Positions 26,103-35,624 of a DNA stretch of 64,000 bases are shown in pieces. The stretch is from Opitutales bacterium. Its GTDB lineage: Bacteria > Verrucomicrobiota > Verrucomicrobiia > Opitutales > UBA953. The notes under the pieces were generated by a model. It did not search any database. It worked only from the letters and a program-made list of their open reading frames with translations, and was not told where the DNA came from. Position 1 is the first letter of the stretch. Every line of letters begins with the position of its first letter. Where the stretch lies: positions 186,001-250,000 of the forward strand of contig JAFSAO010000022.1 of the NCBI GenBank assembly GCA_017440935.1. The letters are read 5' to 3'. Both the position numbers and the translations under genes were made by a program.

Positions 26103-26908
26103 TACACGGGTTCGTAAATAAGATTATAAATGGAAATTGTGTGGATATAATGAAGGATATGCCGGATTGCTCCATTGATATGTGTATTACGTCTCCTCCA
26201 TATGATAACTTAAGGGAGTATAAAGGTTTTGTTTTCCCCTTTGATGATATTGTTGCTCAGTTGTTTAGAGTCATGAAAAAAGGGGGGGTCGTCGTGTGGG
26301 TCGTTTCCGATGCAACAATAAATGGAAGTGAAACTTGTACGAGTTTTAAACAGGCAATGAATTTTGTTCGTGCGGGGTTTAATCTGCATGACACTATGAT
26401 ATTTCGGAAAACGAATCCTGTTCCCCAAATATACAGAAAGCGCTACAACAACGAGTTTGAATATATGTTCGTTTTCTCAAAGGGAGGGGTTGGGACGCAT
26501 CATGCATTAACGACCCCTTGCTTGCATGCTGGGTTGGAATTGAAAGGGACAACGTATAAGAATTATTCCAAAGGAGAGCAAAGGCGGGGAAAATTAGCTA
26601 ATCCTGTAAAGCCCGAAAAAATAAAAGGGAATGTATGGGAGTATGTTGTAGGGAAGAAAGCTATCGACCAAGAAGCGAAGTTTCACCCAGCACCTTTCCC
26701 CTACGCTCTCGCTAAGGATCATATTCTTTCTTGGAGCAATGAGAACGATATCATCCTTGATCCTATGTGTGGAAGTGGTACTGCATGTGTTGCCGCTTTT
26801 GACAACAATCGTAAATTCATAGGGATAGATGTTTGCCCAGAATATTGCGATTTGTCCAGAGAAAGAATTGCAAGGCATGCGCATGAGATGGAGATGTTAA
26901 TTTTTTAG
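26099..26908 (+). CDS. Adenine DNA methyltransferase of the HindIII-type system
   Basis: A SAM-dependent DNA methyltransferase of 269 residues that should protect host AAGCTT sites from the adjacent nuclease. The catalytic motif TSPPYDN (SPPY at 32-35) precedes the SAM-binding motif DPMCGSGT at 221-228, the motif order of the beta class. FIGIDVCPEYCDLSRERI follows motif I as expected. N6-adenine modification is assumed from the HindIII relative; the SPPY motif alone would also allow N4-cytosine. Its ATG overlaps the endonuclease stop by four bases. AT-rich like its partner. Confidence 0.85.
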   Translation: MIHGFVNKIINGNCVDIMKDMPDCSIDMCITSPPYDNLREYKGFVFPFDDIVAQLFRVMKKGGVVVWVVSDATINGSETCTSFKQAMNFVRAGFNLHDTMIFRKTNPVPQIYRKRYNNEFEYMFVFSKGGVGTHHALTTPCLHAGLELKGTTYKNYSKGEQRRGKLANPVKPEKIKGNVWEYVVGKKAIDQEAKFHPAPFPYALAKDHILSWSNENDIILDPMCGSGTACVAAFDNNRKFIGIDVCPEYCDLSRERIARHAHEMEMLIF

Positions 26909-26967
26909 GGCATTTGGAGGGTTAATTCCGGGCGATAGGTTAAAATTATTAGTTTGTTCTGTTTGAT

Positions 26968-26985
26968 TTGGCACGCCTTGTGCAT
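26968..26985 (+). promoter_or_regulatory. Candidate sigma-54 promoter upstream of groES-groEL
   Basis: TTGGCACGCCTTGTGCAT matches the -24/-12 consensus (TTGGCACG-N4-TTGCAT) at all but one position and has the required GG-N10-GC spacing (GG 26970-26971, GC 26982-26983). Transcription would begin near 26995, about 50 bases before groES. No CIRCE operator (TTAGCACTC inverted repeat) is seen here. No sigma-54 activator site was identified. Confidence 0.55.
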
Positions 26986-27044
26986 GAATTATGGGACATT
27001 TCTCAATTTTTATTCAAAAAAAATCAAATCTTACACATTCAAAT

Positions 27045-27380
27045 ATGAGCAAAGATAAAAAAGAAAAATGCTGCTGCAAAAAAAGCGGCTCTTCCGTTAA
27101 CGTCAAGCCGCTCGGCGATCGCGTTCTTTTGAAGCGCTGCGAATGCGCGGAAGAAATCAAGGGCGGAATCATTATTCCGGATTCGGCAAAGGAAAAACCG
27201 ATGGAAGCCAAGGTCGTCGCCCTCGGAACCGGTAAGGTTGAAGACGGTAAAAAAATCGATTTCTGCGTCGAAATCGGCGACAAGGTGCTGATCGGCAAAT
27301 ACGCGGGAACGGAAGTCAAAATCGACGACACGATGTATATCCTCGTGCGCGAAGACGAAATTCTCGCCGTGCTCGGATAA
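27045..27380 (+). CDS. groES: Co-chaperonin GroES with Cys-rich N-terminal extension
   Basis: The lid of the GroEL folding chamber, 111 residues. The start ATG at 27045 gives [15 protein letters not shown] before the usual GroES beginning ([14 protein letters not shown]). This extension of about 17 residues with three consecutive Cys (9-11) and many Lys is absent from the standard protein. An upstream ATG at 26991 would overlap the candidate promoter start and is unlikely. The mobile-loop region [17 protein letters not shown] and the ending [13 protein letters not shown] are normal. groEL follows 46 bp later. Confidence 0.94.
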   Translation: MSKDKKEKCCCKKSGSSVNVKPLGDRVLLKRCECAEEIKGGIIIPDSAKEKPMEAKVVALGTGKVEDGKKIDFCVEIGDKVLIGKYAGTEVKIDDTMYILVREDEILAVLG

Positions 27381-27426
27381 TTTTTCCCCTCACCGTTAAA
27401 AAAATTTTTAGAAAGAAATAAAAACT

Positions 27427-29061
27427 ATGGCAAAAAAACAGATTCTTTTTGATGAAGCCGGTCGCCGCAAAATCCTCGCCGGCGTTCAGACGCTCGCGAA
27501 AGCCGTTAAAATCACGCTCGGACCGAAAGGTCGCAACGTGATGATCGACAAAAAATACGGCGCACCGAAAGTGACCAAGGACGGCGTTTCCGTCGCCAAG
27601 GAAATCGAATTGGCGGACGCGTTTGAAAACATGGGCGCGCAAATGGTGCGCGAAGTCGCCTCCAAAACCGCCGACAAAGCGGGCGACGGCACGACGACCG
27701 CCACCGTTCTCGCCGAAGCCATTTACAAAGAAGGCTTGAAGAGCGTTTCCGCGGGAGCGAACCCGATTTTCGTCAAGCGCGGGATCGATGCCGCTTGCGA
27801 AACCATCACGAAGGAACTCGCTTCCTCCGCGAAGAAAATTAAAAACAGCGACGAAATCAAGCAGGTCGCAACCGTTTCCGCCAATTGGGACGATTCCATC
27901 GGCTCCATCATTGCCGACGCGATGAGCAAGGTCGGAAAAGACGGCACGATCACGGTTGAAGAAGCCAAAACCATCGAAACGACGCTCGATGTCGTCGAAG
28001 GTATGCAGTTCGACAAAGGCTACCTTTCCCCGTATTTCTGCACGAATGCGGAATCCCTCGAATGTGTGCTCGACGACCCGTATTTGCTACTCTTTGAAAA
28101 GAAGATTTCCTCGATGAAGGACTTGCTCCCGATTCTGCAGGAAGTTGCCAAGGCAGGAAAACCGCTCGTCATCGTCGCGGAAGACGTGGACGGCGAAGCT
28201 CTCGCGACCCTCGTCGTGAACAAGATTCGCGGCACGATCAACGTTTGCGCGGTCAAGGCTCCGGGCTTTGGCGATCGCCGTAAAGCCATGATGGAAGACA
28301 TCGCCATTCTCACCGGCGGAAAATTCATTACCGAAGATCTCGGCATCAAGCTCGAAAGCATCACTATCGCCGATCTCGGCAAAGCAAAACGCGTTGTCGT
28401 CGATAAGGAAAATACAACGATTATCGAAGGCGCCGGAAAATCTTCCGATATCCAAGGTCGCGTGAAACTTATTCGCCGCCAAATCGAAGAAACGTCCTCC
28501 GATTACGATCGCGAAAAACTTCAGGAACGCCTTGCGAAGCTCGCCGGCGGTGTCGCCGTCATCAAAGTCGGTGCCGCTTCCGAAGCCGAACTCAAAGAAA
28601 AGAAAGACCGTGTTGACGACGCGCTCCACGCTACTCGCGCGGCAGTTGAAGAAGGTATCGTTCCCGGCGGCGGCGTTGCGCTCCTGCGCACGGCGAAGGC
28701 TGTGGATAAGCTCATCGAAACGCTTGACGGCGACGCGAAAACGGGCGCGAAAATCGTGCGCCGCGCGATTGAAGAACCGCTCCGCACGCTCTGCGAAAAC
28801 GCCGGCGTCGAAGGTTCGCTCATCGTGAAGGAAGTCCTCAAAGGCAAGGGCAACTTCGGCTACAACGTGGCAACGGATGTTTACGAAGATCTCGTCGCCG
28901 CCGGCGTCGTCGATCCCGCGAAGGTCACCCGCACCGCAATCGTTTCCGCTACGTCGGTCGCTTCGATGCTCCTCACCACGGAATGCCTCATCACGGACGT
29001 TCCCGAAGAGCCGAAAGCCGCGCCCGCAATGCCGGACGGCGGAATGGGCGGAATGTATTAA
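27427..29061 (+). CDS. groEL: Chaperonin GroEL
   Basis: The 60-kDa ATP-driven folding chamber, 544 residues. Diagnostic stretches are [15 protein letters not shown] near 50, [16 protein letters not shown] near 85, and [12 protein letters not shown] near 413. The C-terminal tail is GG-M repeats (DGGMGGMY), as usual. Codon use is GC-rich and like other highly expressed genes here. It is the second gene of the groES-groEL operon, which ends in a terminator built from two inverted copies of the CGGGAACG word. Confidence 0.98.
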   Translation: MAKKQILFDEAGRRKILAGVQTLAKAVKITLGPKGRNVMIDKKYGAPKVTKDGVSVAKEIELADAFENMGAQMVREVASKTADKAGDGTTTATVLAEAIYKEGLKSVSAGANPIFVKRGIDAACETITKELASSAKKIKNSDEIKQVATVSANWDDSIGSIIADAMSKVGKDGTITVEEAKTIETTLDVVEGMQFDKGYLSPYFCTNAESLECVLDDPYLLLFEKKISSMKDLLPILQEVAKAGKPLVIVAEDVDGEALATLVVNKIRGTINVCAVKAPGFGDRRKAMMEDIAILTGGKFITEDLGIKLESITIADLGKAKRVVVDKENTTIIEGAGKSSDIQGRVKLIRRQIEETSSDYDREKLQERLAKLAGGVAVIKVGAASEAELKEKKDRVDDALHATRAAVEEGIVPGGGVALLRTAKAVDKLIETLDGDAKTGAKIVRRAIEEPLRTLCENAGVEGSLIVKEVLKGKGNFGYNVATDVYEDLVAAGVVDPAKVTRTAIVSATSVASMLLTTECLITDVPEEPKAAPAMPDGGMGGMY

Positions 29062-29104
29062 TCGAAAAAAAAAGATTAGAGCTTAAAGCTTAATGCTTAA
29101 AGAT

Positions 29105-29143
29105 GCGTTCCCGTGGGGATTTTCCTCGCGGGAACGCTTTTTT
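29105..29143 (+). terminator. groEL terminator built from an inverted pair of the CGTTCCCG word
   Basis: GCGTTCCCG (29105-29113) pairs with CGGGAACGC (29129-29137), followed by six T. Both arms are copies of the iterated genome word. This is the arrangement used by DNA uptake sequences in Neisseria and Haemophilus. Confidence 0.88.
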
Positions 29144-29239
29144 GTGTCGGGAGAAGCGGGGTTTTAAAAACCACGGAAAACACGGATTTTTTTACGGAAT
29201 AAGAGAAGGACGAGATTGCTTCTTTTTATAGGTGACTCA

Positions 29240-29372
29240 AAGCTCCGGAGGAGCGTTACTTCCGTAAACCCGTGCGATGCGAGCACCGCGAGCGGAGCTT
29301 GGGGAGACAGACAAAAAACGCGCCGCGGGAACGACGCATGCGCTCCCCGATTCCCTCACGGCGCAATGGAAC
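29240..29372 (+). repeat. Dispersed ~138-bp repeat A, copy 1
   Basis: This copy begins with the hairpin GCTCC-GGA-GGAGC, continues through CGAGCGGAGCTTGGGG and a GGGAACG word, and ends in GGCGCAATGGAAC. Six more copies lie at 49354-49492, 49828-49965, 50223-50361, 53602-53738, 53823-53961 and 54099-54237. It is the most diverged copy. The rest of the 537-bp gap after groEL holds CACGGAAAACACGG word repeats (about 29170 and 29430), and I see no gene in it. Confidence 0.8.
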
Positions 29373-29469
29373 TTTGACACTCTTTCTCAATCCCAAGTTG
29401 AAAAAGGCAAGCGTGCGAAGGCTTAAGAAGCACGGAAAACACCGAAAAACACGGATTTTTCTTCAAAAT

Positions 29470-29515
29470 TTGTGAGAAAGTGCTTGCAGAGGCACTTTTT
29501 TTTTTTGCGAGAATC
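29470..29515 (+). promoter_or_regulatory. CTTGCA-T11 module upstream of a PEP-CTERM gene, second copy
   Basis: TTGCAG at 29484-29489, eleven T, then GAGAAT at 29509-29514 with a 19-bp spacing, identical to the copy at 8191-8230 over about 45 bp. No gene lies directly upstream here, which argues that the element serves the PEP-CTERM gene rather than only terminating a neighbour. Confidence 0.55.
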
Positions 29516-29598
29516 GGTAACAGGAATTGAGCCAAGTTGGCGGGAACGGTTTTCGTCAGGGTTCTATTCTTTTAACAATTAACTGATTTAAATAGTCT

Positions 29599-30360
29599 AT
29601 GAAAAAATACATCACTATTGCGGCTCTCCTCGCCGCAGGAACCGCGTTCGCGAATGCAGAAGAATCGGTAGATAGTCTCTCCGATGCTAAATTTTCAATC
29701 AAAAATCCGACGACCGGAACGTATACGCTTGGTGATACGTTTAGCTCTACAAGCTTCAGTTTCACATTCACACTTGCACCTGACGTTGTCAATGTCATCG
29801 GAGAGTCGGTTGAAACGAGTGAGGCTATGGAGATCAAGCCGACGTTGCTTTCCGTAACAGCAGGTGCAAGCCACTACGTCGGTGCAGGGGTCGGCTATTC
29901 TTCCAATGGCGAGACTAAACTGATTACAGGTGCCGGTATTTGGGGGCAAGCAACGCAAGCTTCTTCTTCGACCTCTTGCGGGACATATTTCGGAGGATCA
30001 AATATTGACAACCTCGATGATGTTAAGACCATTGCCGTTACGGTTACTCATGAGGTTAACTCCGGAACGACGTTTTATATTTCCGCTCTTTCTAATGATG
30101 GAACTTGGGCGGAATATACTCCGGCAAAAAATACGAGCTTAAAATGGAGCAGTGGTAATGCGGCTCCATCGGCTTTAGATCTCAACACAAACGCAGGAAT
30201 TTCTTCCGTGTATATTTTTGATTCTACAATTCTTTCTGCGAGCGGTGCTCAAGCAATTAACCATGCCGCAGTCGCTGCCCTTCCCGAACCGTCGGCGTTC
30301 GGTATGTTGGCGGGGCTTGGCGCTCTTGCGCTCGTGGCTTCTCGCCGCCGCCGCAAATAA
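29599..30360 (+). CDS. PEP-CTERM surface protein
   Basis: A secreted protein of 253 residues. A signal peptide (residues 1-20, LLAAGTAFANA) precedes a beta-rich, Ser/Thr-rich domain without a recognised enzyme motif. The tail LPEPSAFGMLAG, a hydrophobic segment and RRRRK form the sorting signal for an exosortase. The upstream element is shared with the PEP-CTERM gene at 8313 although the mature domains are not obviously alike. No CGGGAACG word occurs inside the gene. An inverted pair of that word forms the terminator just downstream. Confidence 0.85.
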   Translation: MKKYITIAALLAAGTAFANAEESVDSLSDAKFSIKNPTTGTYTLGDTFSSTSFSFTFTLAPDVVNVIGESVETSEAMEIKPTLLSVTAGASHYVGAGVGYSSNGETKLITGAGIWGQATQASSSTSCGTYFGGSNIDNLDDVKTIAVTVTHEVNSGTTFYISALSNDGTWAEYTPAKNTSLKWSSGNAAPSALDLNTNAGISSVYIFDSTILSASGAQAINHAAVAALPEPSAFGMLAGLGALALVASRRRRK

Positions 30361-30389
30361 TTTCTGTAATATATTGATTCATATGATAG

Positions 30390-30426
30390 GCGTTCCCGTG
30401 GCTTCGGTTACGGGAACGTTCTTTTA
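30390..30426 (+). terminator. Terminator of the second PEP-CTERM gene, from an inverted word pair
   Basis: CGTTCCCGT (30391-30399) pairs with ACGGGAACG (30410-30418), loop of ten bases, then TTCTTTT. Same construction as at 29105. Confidence 0.8.
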
Positions 30427-30616
30427 TGGGAGAAGCGGCACTCTTTCCGCTTCCGTGGGACGTGCGGTGTGAATCTGCGGGTAAAAAAACTTTGAGCGTT
30501 CCCGTGGAAGCGACAGGAGAGTCTCTTCTCCCGATAAAGACTTCGCGCATCGGTTCCGGTGTTTTAAAACTTTGTTTCTTCAAAAAAAACTTCGACGGGA
30601 GTAGAATCGGCTTGCG

Positions 30617-32371
30617 ATGAATTTCCGAAACACGAATGCGCTTTGGAGCGCGGTTTTTATGCAAACGCTGAAAAATTGCGGCGTTCGCACGGTCGTTGTT
30701 TCGCCGGGTTCGCGGTCCACGCCGCTGACGGCGGCTTCGGCGGAAATTCGTCGTTTGGAAACCGTTCCCGTGTTGGACGAGCGCTCGGCGGCGTTTTTTG
30801 CGCTCGGGTTGGCGAAAAGCACGGTGCGTCCGGTGGCGCTGGTGTGCACGTCGGGCACGGCGGCGGCGAATTATTTGCCTGCCGTTGTCGAAGCGCGAAT
30901 GTCGCGCACGCCGCTGATTGTCGTGACGGCGGACCGCCCGCCGGAATTTCAGGATTGCCACGCGGGTCAAACGATTCCGCAGGTCGGGATTTTTTCGCAT
31001 TTCCCTGTTTGGGGAAAAAACTGCGTTCCCGCGCTGACGCAGGTTTCGCTCGAAGAGGCGCGCGCAACGGCGTTGGAAGCCGTTCGCCAAAGCATGGCGC
31101 AAAGTGCTCCCGTGCACGTGAATGTGCAGTTTCGCGACCCGCTCGCGCCGTCGGTTTGGGAAAAAACTTTCCCGGGAGAAATTCCCGGAGATTTTGACGT
31201 GCAAAAGTTTTGCGTGGTTCCGCAAGCGCCGATGCGCGATTTTCTCGCGCCGGGCGAAGGCGAAGCGATTTCTCTCGACGGGAAAAAAGTGATGATCGTT
31301 GCGGGAACGGTGCCGCCCGGTCAGGACGACGCGTTTAATATCGAGCGCGTGAGCCGGAAATTCGGCGCGCCGATTCTGGCGGACGCCACGCACCCGCTAC
31401 GGCATTTCCCGCCGGCGCGGGAACGCCTGATTGAGCGTTACGATGCGATTTTCCGCAACGCGGGCAAGCCGTATTCGCCGAGCCTTGACGCGCTTCGCCC
31501 CGACATCGTTTTGCAAATCGGAACTTTGCCCGAGAGCAAATTCCTGCGCGCGTGGCTCGAATCGCTCGGCGAAACTCCGGTTTACCTTTTCAATTACTGC
31601 GGAGACAACACGGACGCGCTTCGCCGTCCGAATGCGAAAATCGTGCCGCAGCGTTTTCGTGAAATGTGGAACAATGTGTTTTGCGACAACGACGAAACCG
31701 TTCCCGCGAACACGGATTTTCTCGCTGCGTGGAAAAATGCCGACGCGCGCTTCCGCACAAAGTCCGACGCGTATTTCCGCCACGGAGCGACCGGCGCGGG
31801 AACGCCGACGGAGCCGCAAATCGCGCGTTTTCTCTGCGAAAATTTGCCCGAATCCGAGACGGCGATTTTTATCGCCAACGGAATGCCCGTGCGCGACATG
31901 AATGCGTATTGTCCGGCGGGAGCGCGCTTTTGGGCGTTTCACAATCGCGGCACCAACGGAATCGACGGCACGCTCTCGACCGCGCTCGGCGTGGCGCACG
32001 GGTGCATGGAGCAAACGATTCTCTACACGGGCGATTTATCGCTTCTGCACGATACAAACGGTTTTTTGATTGCGCCGCAGTTTTGCGGAAATTTGTGCAT
32101 CGTTTTGCAAAACAACGGCGGCGGAAACATTTTCCGGCATTTGCCCGTGGCGAAGGAAAATCCGCATTTCGAAAAATTGTGGCTCACGCCGCAACGTGCG
32201 GATTTTGAAAAAATTGCGGCGGCATACGGCGTCGACTACGCTCGCGCGGGAACGCTCGCCGAGCTCGGGGAACTGCTCGTGCGTTTCCGCTCGCGTCAGG
32301 GAATTCACCTGATAGAAATTTGCACCGACGGCGAAGCCTCCCGAAACATTCGCACGGAGCTTTCCTGCTGA
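30617..32371 (+). CDS. menD: SEPHCHC synthase MenD
   Basis: A thiamine-diphosphate enzyme that joins isochorismate and 2-oxoglutarate in menaquinone synthesis. The protein is 584 residues. The start (NTNALWSAVFMQTLKNCG) and VVVSPGSRSTPLTAA near 28 are typical of MenD, as is LTADRPPEFQ-like VTADRPPEFQDCHAGQTI near 97. The cofactor motif GDLSLLHDTNG near 472 continues to LQNNGGGNIF. Other men genes are not in the window, but menD implies a quinone based on menaquinone. It stands 48 bp before the GYF-domain membrane protein. Confidence 0.95.
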   Translation: MNFRNTNALWSAVFMQTLKNCGVRTVVVSPGSRSTPLTAASAEIRRLETVPVLDERSAAFFALGLAKSTVRPVALVCTSGTAAANYLPAVVEARMSRTPLIVVTADRPPEFQDCHAGQTIPQVGIFSHFPVWGKNCVPALTQVSLEEARATALEAVRQSMAQSAPVHVNVQFRDPLAPSVWEKTFPGEIPGDFDVQKFCVVPQAPMRDFLAPGEGEAISLDGKKVMIVAGTVPPGQDDAFNIERVSRKFGAPILADATHPLRHFPPARERLIERYDAIFRNAGKPYSPSLDALRPDIVLQIGTLPESKFLRAWLESLGETPVYLFNYCGDNTDALRRPNAKIVPQRFREMWNNVFCDNDETVPANTDFLAAWKNADARFRTKSDAYFRHGATGAGTPTEPQIARFLCENLPESETAIFIANGMPVRDMNAYCPAGARFWAFHNRGTNGIDGTLSTALGVAHGCMEQTILYTGDLSLLHDTNGFLIAPQFCGNLCIVLQNNGGGNIFRHLPVAKENPHFEKLWLTPQRADFEKIAAAYGVDYARAGTLAELGELLVRFRSRQGIHLIEICTDGEASRNIRTELSC

Positions 32372-32419
32372 TAGCGCCGTTTTTCGTCAATTCCTGTTCA
32401 TTATTCACTGAAACTTCCG

Positions 32420-33430
32420 ATGGATTATTACTACCAAAACCCTAATTCCGACCGCGTCGGACCGCTGGACGAAGCAACATTTTTCGCACACGCCAACGCG
32501 GGAACGATTCTTTTTAACGCGCTGGTTTGGCGAAGCGGAGAGGAAAATTGGGCACCTTGGGCAAATGTCGCGGCGGCGTGGATGAGTAGCGAGGGCGGCG
32601 TTCCCGACGAGGCGGAAAGCGGCGACGATGAAGGCGAGGTGATTTCCGATGATCTCGGAATCGATTCGCTTTTCGGGGACGCGTGGGAAATTTTCAAGCG
32701 ACATTGGGGAAAATTCGTATTTTTCGGGCTGATTTGCTCCGCGCTCTCGTTCGCTTCCGAGGCGGGACGCGCGTGGCTCGATTTTGCACGGGAATCTTCC
32801 GGAGAAGAACTGGCGGCGGGGGTTATTCCGGCGGTGATTGTGCTTTCGCTTTTGTCGGGCGTGGTTTCGGCCGGACTTCCGCTCGGCGCGCTGAAAATCG
32901 CGCGCAAGGAAGACACGGGAACGCACGCAGGATTCGGCGATATCTTTCCGATCGGGCGAATGTTTGTAAAATTTTTGAAATTTCTTGGTGTCGGGTGTGT
33001 TTGGTTCGCCGGCGTGTTTGTTGCGTATTTCCCGTTGGCGGTGCTTGCCGTTTCTCTTGCAGAAGCGGGAGATTCGGCGGACGGTGTTGCGACCGAGGTG
33101 CTCGGGACGGCGTTTCTATTGCTTGTCGAAGCTCCCTTGCTGATTTGGCTTTTTACGCGGCTTGCGTTTGTTGCGTATTTTATTTTCGATACGGATTGCG
33201 GCGTGTTTGTAGCGTTTAAGGCGAGCTGGCGGGCGACGCGCGGGAAATTTTGGCGAACGTTCGGCTACGGCGTTTTGTCGGCGTTGCTTGTGATGTTCGG
33301 TTCGCTTTTTACCTTGGGACTGGGCGCGATTTTGCTCATTCCGCTGGGCGCGGTTTGGTATGCCGTTTATTACGTCAAACTTTGTAAAAACTGCGACGAC
33401 GCTTTGCCCGAAAGCACGCTTCTTCGCTGA
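32420..33430 (+). CDS. Membrane protein with N-terminal GYF-like domain
   Basis: A 336-residue protein. Residues 1-55 (YYYQNPNSDRVGPLDEATFF, then WRSGEENWAPW) look like the GYF_2 domain, a small module thought to bind peptides, found at the N-terminus of many uncharacterised membrane proteins. After an acidic linker (about 58-85), five or six hydrophobic segments span 95-320, similar to DUF975-type integral membrane proteins. Function is unknown. The 131-residue membrane protein follows 51 bp later, so the two may be co-transcribed. Confidence 0.75.
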   Translation: MDYYYQNPNSDRVGPLDEATFFAHANAGTILFNALVWRSGEENWAPWANVAAAWMSSEGGVPDEAESGDDEGEVISDDLGIDSLFGDAWEIFKRHWGKFVFFGLICSALSFASEAGRAWLDFARESSGEELAAGVIPAVIVLSLLSGVVSAGLPLGALKIARKEDTGTHAGFGDIFPIGRMFVKFLKFLGVGCVWFAGVFVAYFPLAVLAVSLAEAGDSADGVATEVLGTAFLLLVEAPLLIWLFTRLAFVAYFIFDTDCGVFVAFKASWRATRGKFWRTFGYGVLSALLVMFGSLFTLGLGAILLIPLGAVWYAVYYVKLCKNCDDALPESTLLR

Positions 33431-33481
33431 GGTGCTTTTCTTTTGCGTTCCCGCGGAAAAATCGGCATAAGTTTCGTGAAA

Positions 33482-33877
33482 ATGAGCAATCCCGAAAAGC
33501 CTGTTGAACCCAAGAACCTGCCGCGCTTAGTTTGTGCTTTCGCGGGGCTTTTTGCGTTGGCGATGCCGGCGTTTGCCGTGATGGTCGGCGCGGGAACGCA
33601 GGCGGCACTCGGAGAAATCGCTATGCGCCAAAGTTATGCGGATGCGGTAAATTCCGTTTCGGTCTCGATTTTGGATGCTTGCCAAATCGCTTCGTGGGGC
33701 CTGCTCGCAGTCGGCGTAATCGCGGCGGTTTCGCTGTTTTTGCTCATGCGGAAAAATTCTGCGGCGGGAACGCTTCACGGCGCCGGGCGCATCACGCTTG
33801 CGCTCGCGGGAACCGGCGCACTTTCCGTGTTCTATTTGGCGGCGCTGATTTATGCGGCGGCATTTTCCGTGGTTTGA
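33482..33877 (+). CDS. Small three-helix membrane protein, unknown function
   Basis: A 131-residue protein starting at ATG 33482; an upstream start at 33443 gives an unlikely Arg-rich leader. Predicted membrane helices are at about 15-37, 62-90 and 103-131. I recognise no family. It follows the GYF-domain protein closely on the same strand and may be part of the same unit. Confidence 0.6.
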   Translation: MSNPEKPVEPKNLPRLVCAFAGLFALAMPAFAVMVGAGTQAALGEIAMRQSYADAVNSVSVSILDACQIASWGLLAVGVIAAVSLFLLMRKNSAAGTLHGAGRITLALAGTGALSVFYLAALIYAAAFSVV

Positions 33878-33942
33878 TTTTTTATATTTTTTTGAAAATT
33901 TTTTAAGAAACCCAAGTTTTAACCCTTAGCACAGAAAATAAA

Positions 33943-35019
33943 ATGGCTGTTGAAAAGAAAGATTTTGGCGCGGTCGAAGGTTGCGGGAACGCGACGCTTT
34001 ACACGTTGACGAACGCCGCCGGATACTCGGCTTCGTTCACCGATTACGGCGCGACTTGGGTCGCTTGGCTGACTCCGGATGCCGGAGGAACGTTTTCGGA
34101 CATCGTCCTCGGGTTCGATTCCGCGGAAAAATACGCCGAGCAAAAGGCTTATGCCGGAGCGGTTTGCGGGCGCGTTGCCAATCGCATTGCGGGCGGTAAG
34201 TTTCTTCTCGACGGGAAAGAATATCAGCTCGCCGTCAACAACGGCGAAAATCATCTCCACGGCGGAACGCGCGGCTGGAACGCTTATCTTTGGGATGCCG
34301 AAGTTTGCGGGAGCGACGACGAACCGGCGGTAAAATTTTCGCGAGTCAGCCCGGACGGCGAAGAAGGCTATCCGGGAACGGTCAAAGTTTCCGTAACGTA
34401 TACGCTTTGCGCCGACGGCGCGGTCAAGATCGACTACGCGGCGGAAAGCGATGCCGCGACGCCGATTAATTTGACGAATCACGCGTATTTCAACCTCGCC
34501 GGACACGGCACGGGAACGGTGCTCGCACAGTGGCTCAAGCTCGCTTCGGACAAGTTTTTGCCGATTAACGAAAAGAATATTCCCGACGGAGAAGTGTGGC
34601 ACGTGCGCGGGTTGGCGCCGTTTGATTTCCGCATTTTCTATCAAATCGGTTCCCGCATTGCGGCGCGCCACGCGCAACAACTCGTCTACGGCAAAGGCTA
34701 CGATCATTGCTACGTCATCAACGGGCTTGCGGGAACGCTTCGCACGGCGGCAACTTTGCTCAACGAAGCGAACGGGCGTATGCTTACCGTCGAAACAACG
34801 GAGCCGGCGATGCAGGTTTACAGCGGTAACTGGCTTGCGGACGCCATCGGGAACGTTTCCGGAAAAGACGGTGCGATTTACGGCGACCATTCCGGCATTG
34901 CGCTCGAAACGCAGCATGTGCCCGACGCGATCAATCAGGGGCAGTTCCGGGCGAATATTCTCGTTCCCGGACGCGTTTACACCAGCACGACGATTTATCG
35001 TCCCGGCATCAAGGGATAG
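33943..35019 (+). CDS. galM: Aldose 1-epimerase (galactose mutarotase)
   Basis: The enzyme interconverts the alpha and beta forms of aldoses such as galactose. The 358-residue protein shows [14 protein letters not shown] near 68, [12 protein letters not shown] near 104 with the first active-site His, [13 protein letters not shown] near 183 with the second, and [13 protein letters not shown] near 320 with the catalytic Glu. Length and motif order are normal. No galactose operon surrounds it; hisB follows 14 bp later. Confidence 0.94.
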   Translation: MAVEKKDFGAVEGCGNATLYTLTNAAGYSASFTDYGATWVAWLTPDAGGTFSDIVLGFDSAEKYAEQKAYAGAVCGRVANRIAGGKFLLDGKEYQLAVNNGENHLHGGTRGWNAYLWDAEVCGSDDEPAVKFSRVSPDGEEGYPGTVKVSVTYTLCADGAVKIDYAAESDAATPINLTNHAYFNLAGHGTGTVLAQWLKLASDKFLPINEKNIPDGEVWHVRGLAPFDFRIFYQIGSRIAARHAQQLVYGKGYDHCYVINGLAGTLRTAATLLNEANGRMLTVETTEPAMQVYSGNWLADAIGNVSGKDGAIYGDHSGIALETQHVPDAINQGQFRANILVPGRVYTSTTIYRPGIKG

Positions 35020-35033
35020 TTTTTTCGATAAAA

Positions 35034-35624
35034 ATGATTCGCACCGCAAGTATTGAACGCAACACGGCGGAAACGCAGATTTGCCTCAGCCTCAACCTCG
35101 ACGGCACGGGCAAGGCGGATGTTGCAACGGGAATTCCGTTTTTTGATCATATGCTGACGCTGTTGGCGCGGCACGGATTGTTTGATTTGACTATTCGGGC
35201 AAAGGGTGACACCGACGTGGATTATCACCACACGGTGGAAGATGTCGGAATTGTTCTCGGAAATGCGTTGAAACAGGCGCTCGGCGATAAGTTGGGCATT
35301 CGGCGCTACGGATTTTTCATTGCGCCGATGGATGAATGCCTCGCGCGCGTCGCGCTCGATATCGGCGGGCGGCCGTATTTCGTTTACGAAGTTCCTGCGG
35401 CGAATCCGATGATTCGCGATTTTAACATTTGCCTCGTTCGTGAGTTTTTCCTCGCAGTTTCCAATTCTCTCGGTGCAAATCTGCACATCAAATTGGAATA
35501 CGGCGAAGAACCGCACCACATCGCGGAAGCGATTTTTAAGTGCTTTGCCAAGGCGTTGATGGGCGCTTGCGAAATCAATCCGCGTGCGGCGGGAATTTTG
35601 CCCAGCACGAAGGAGGTTTTGTGA
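35034..35624 (+). CDS. hisB: Imidazoleglycerol-phosphate dehydratase
   Basis: The sixth step of histidine synthesis. The 196-residue protein is the monofunctional form, without the phosphatase domain that E. coli HisB carries. Manganese-binding motifs are clear: [13 protein letters not shown] near 37, [11 protein letters not shown] near 63 and a late [12 protein letters not shown] near 165. It contains the ribosome site (AAGGAGG) for hisH near its end, and its stop overlaps the hisH start. Confidence 0.96.
   Translation: MIRTASIERNTAETQICLSLNLDGTGKADVATGIPFFDHMLTLLARHGLFDLTIRAKGDTDVDYHHTVEDVGIVLGNALKQALGDKLGIRRYGFFIAPMDECLARVALDIGGRPYFVYEVPAANPMIRDFNICLVREFFLAVSNSLGANLHIKLEYGEEPHHIAEAIFKCFAKALMGACEINPRAAGILPSTKEVL

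Noticed and set aside
25227-26908. Avoidance of AAGCTT as a sign of an active HindIII-type system
   Set aside because: Several AAGCTT sites occur in the window, including in core genes (60675, 62976), so there is no obvious avoidance.
26909-27044. CIRCE/HrcA operator before groES
   Set aside because: No TTAGCACTC-N9-GAGTGCTAA or close variant is present.
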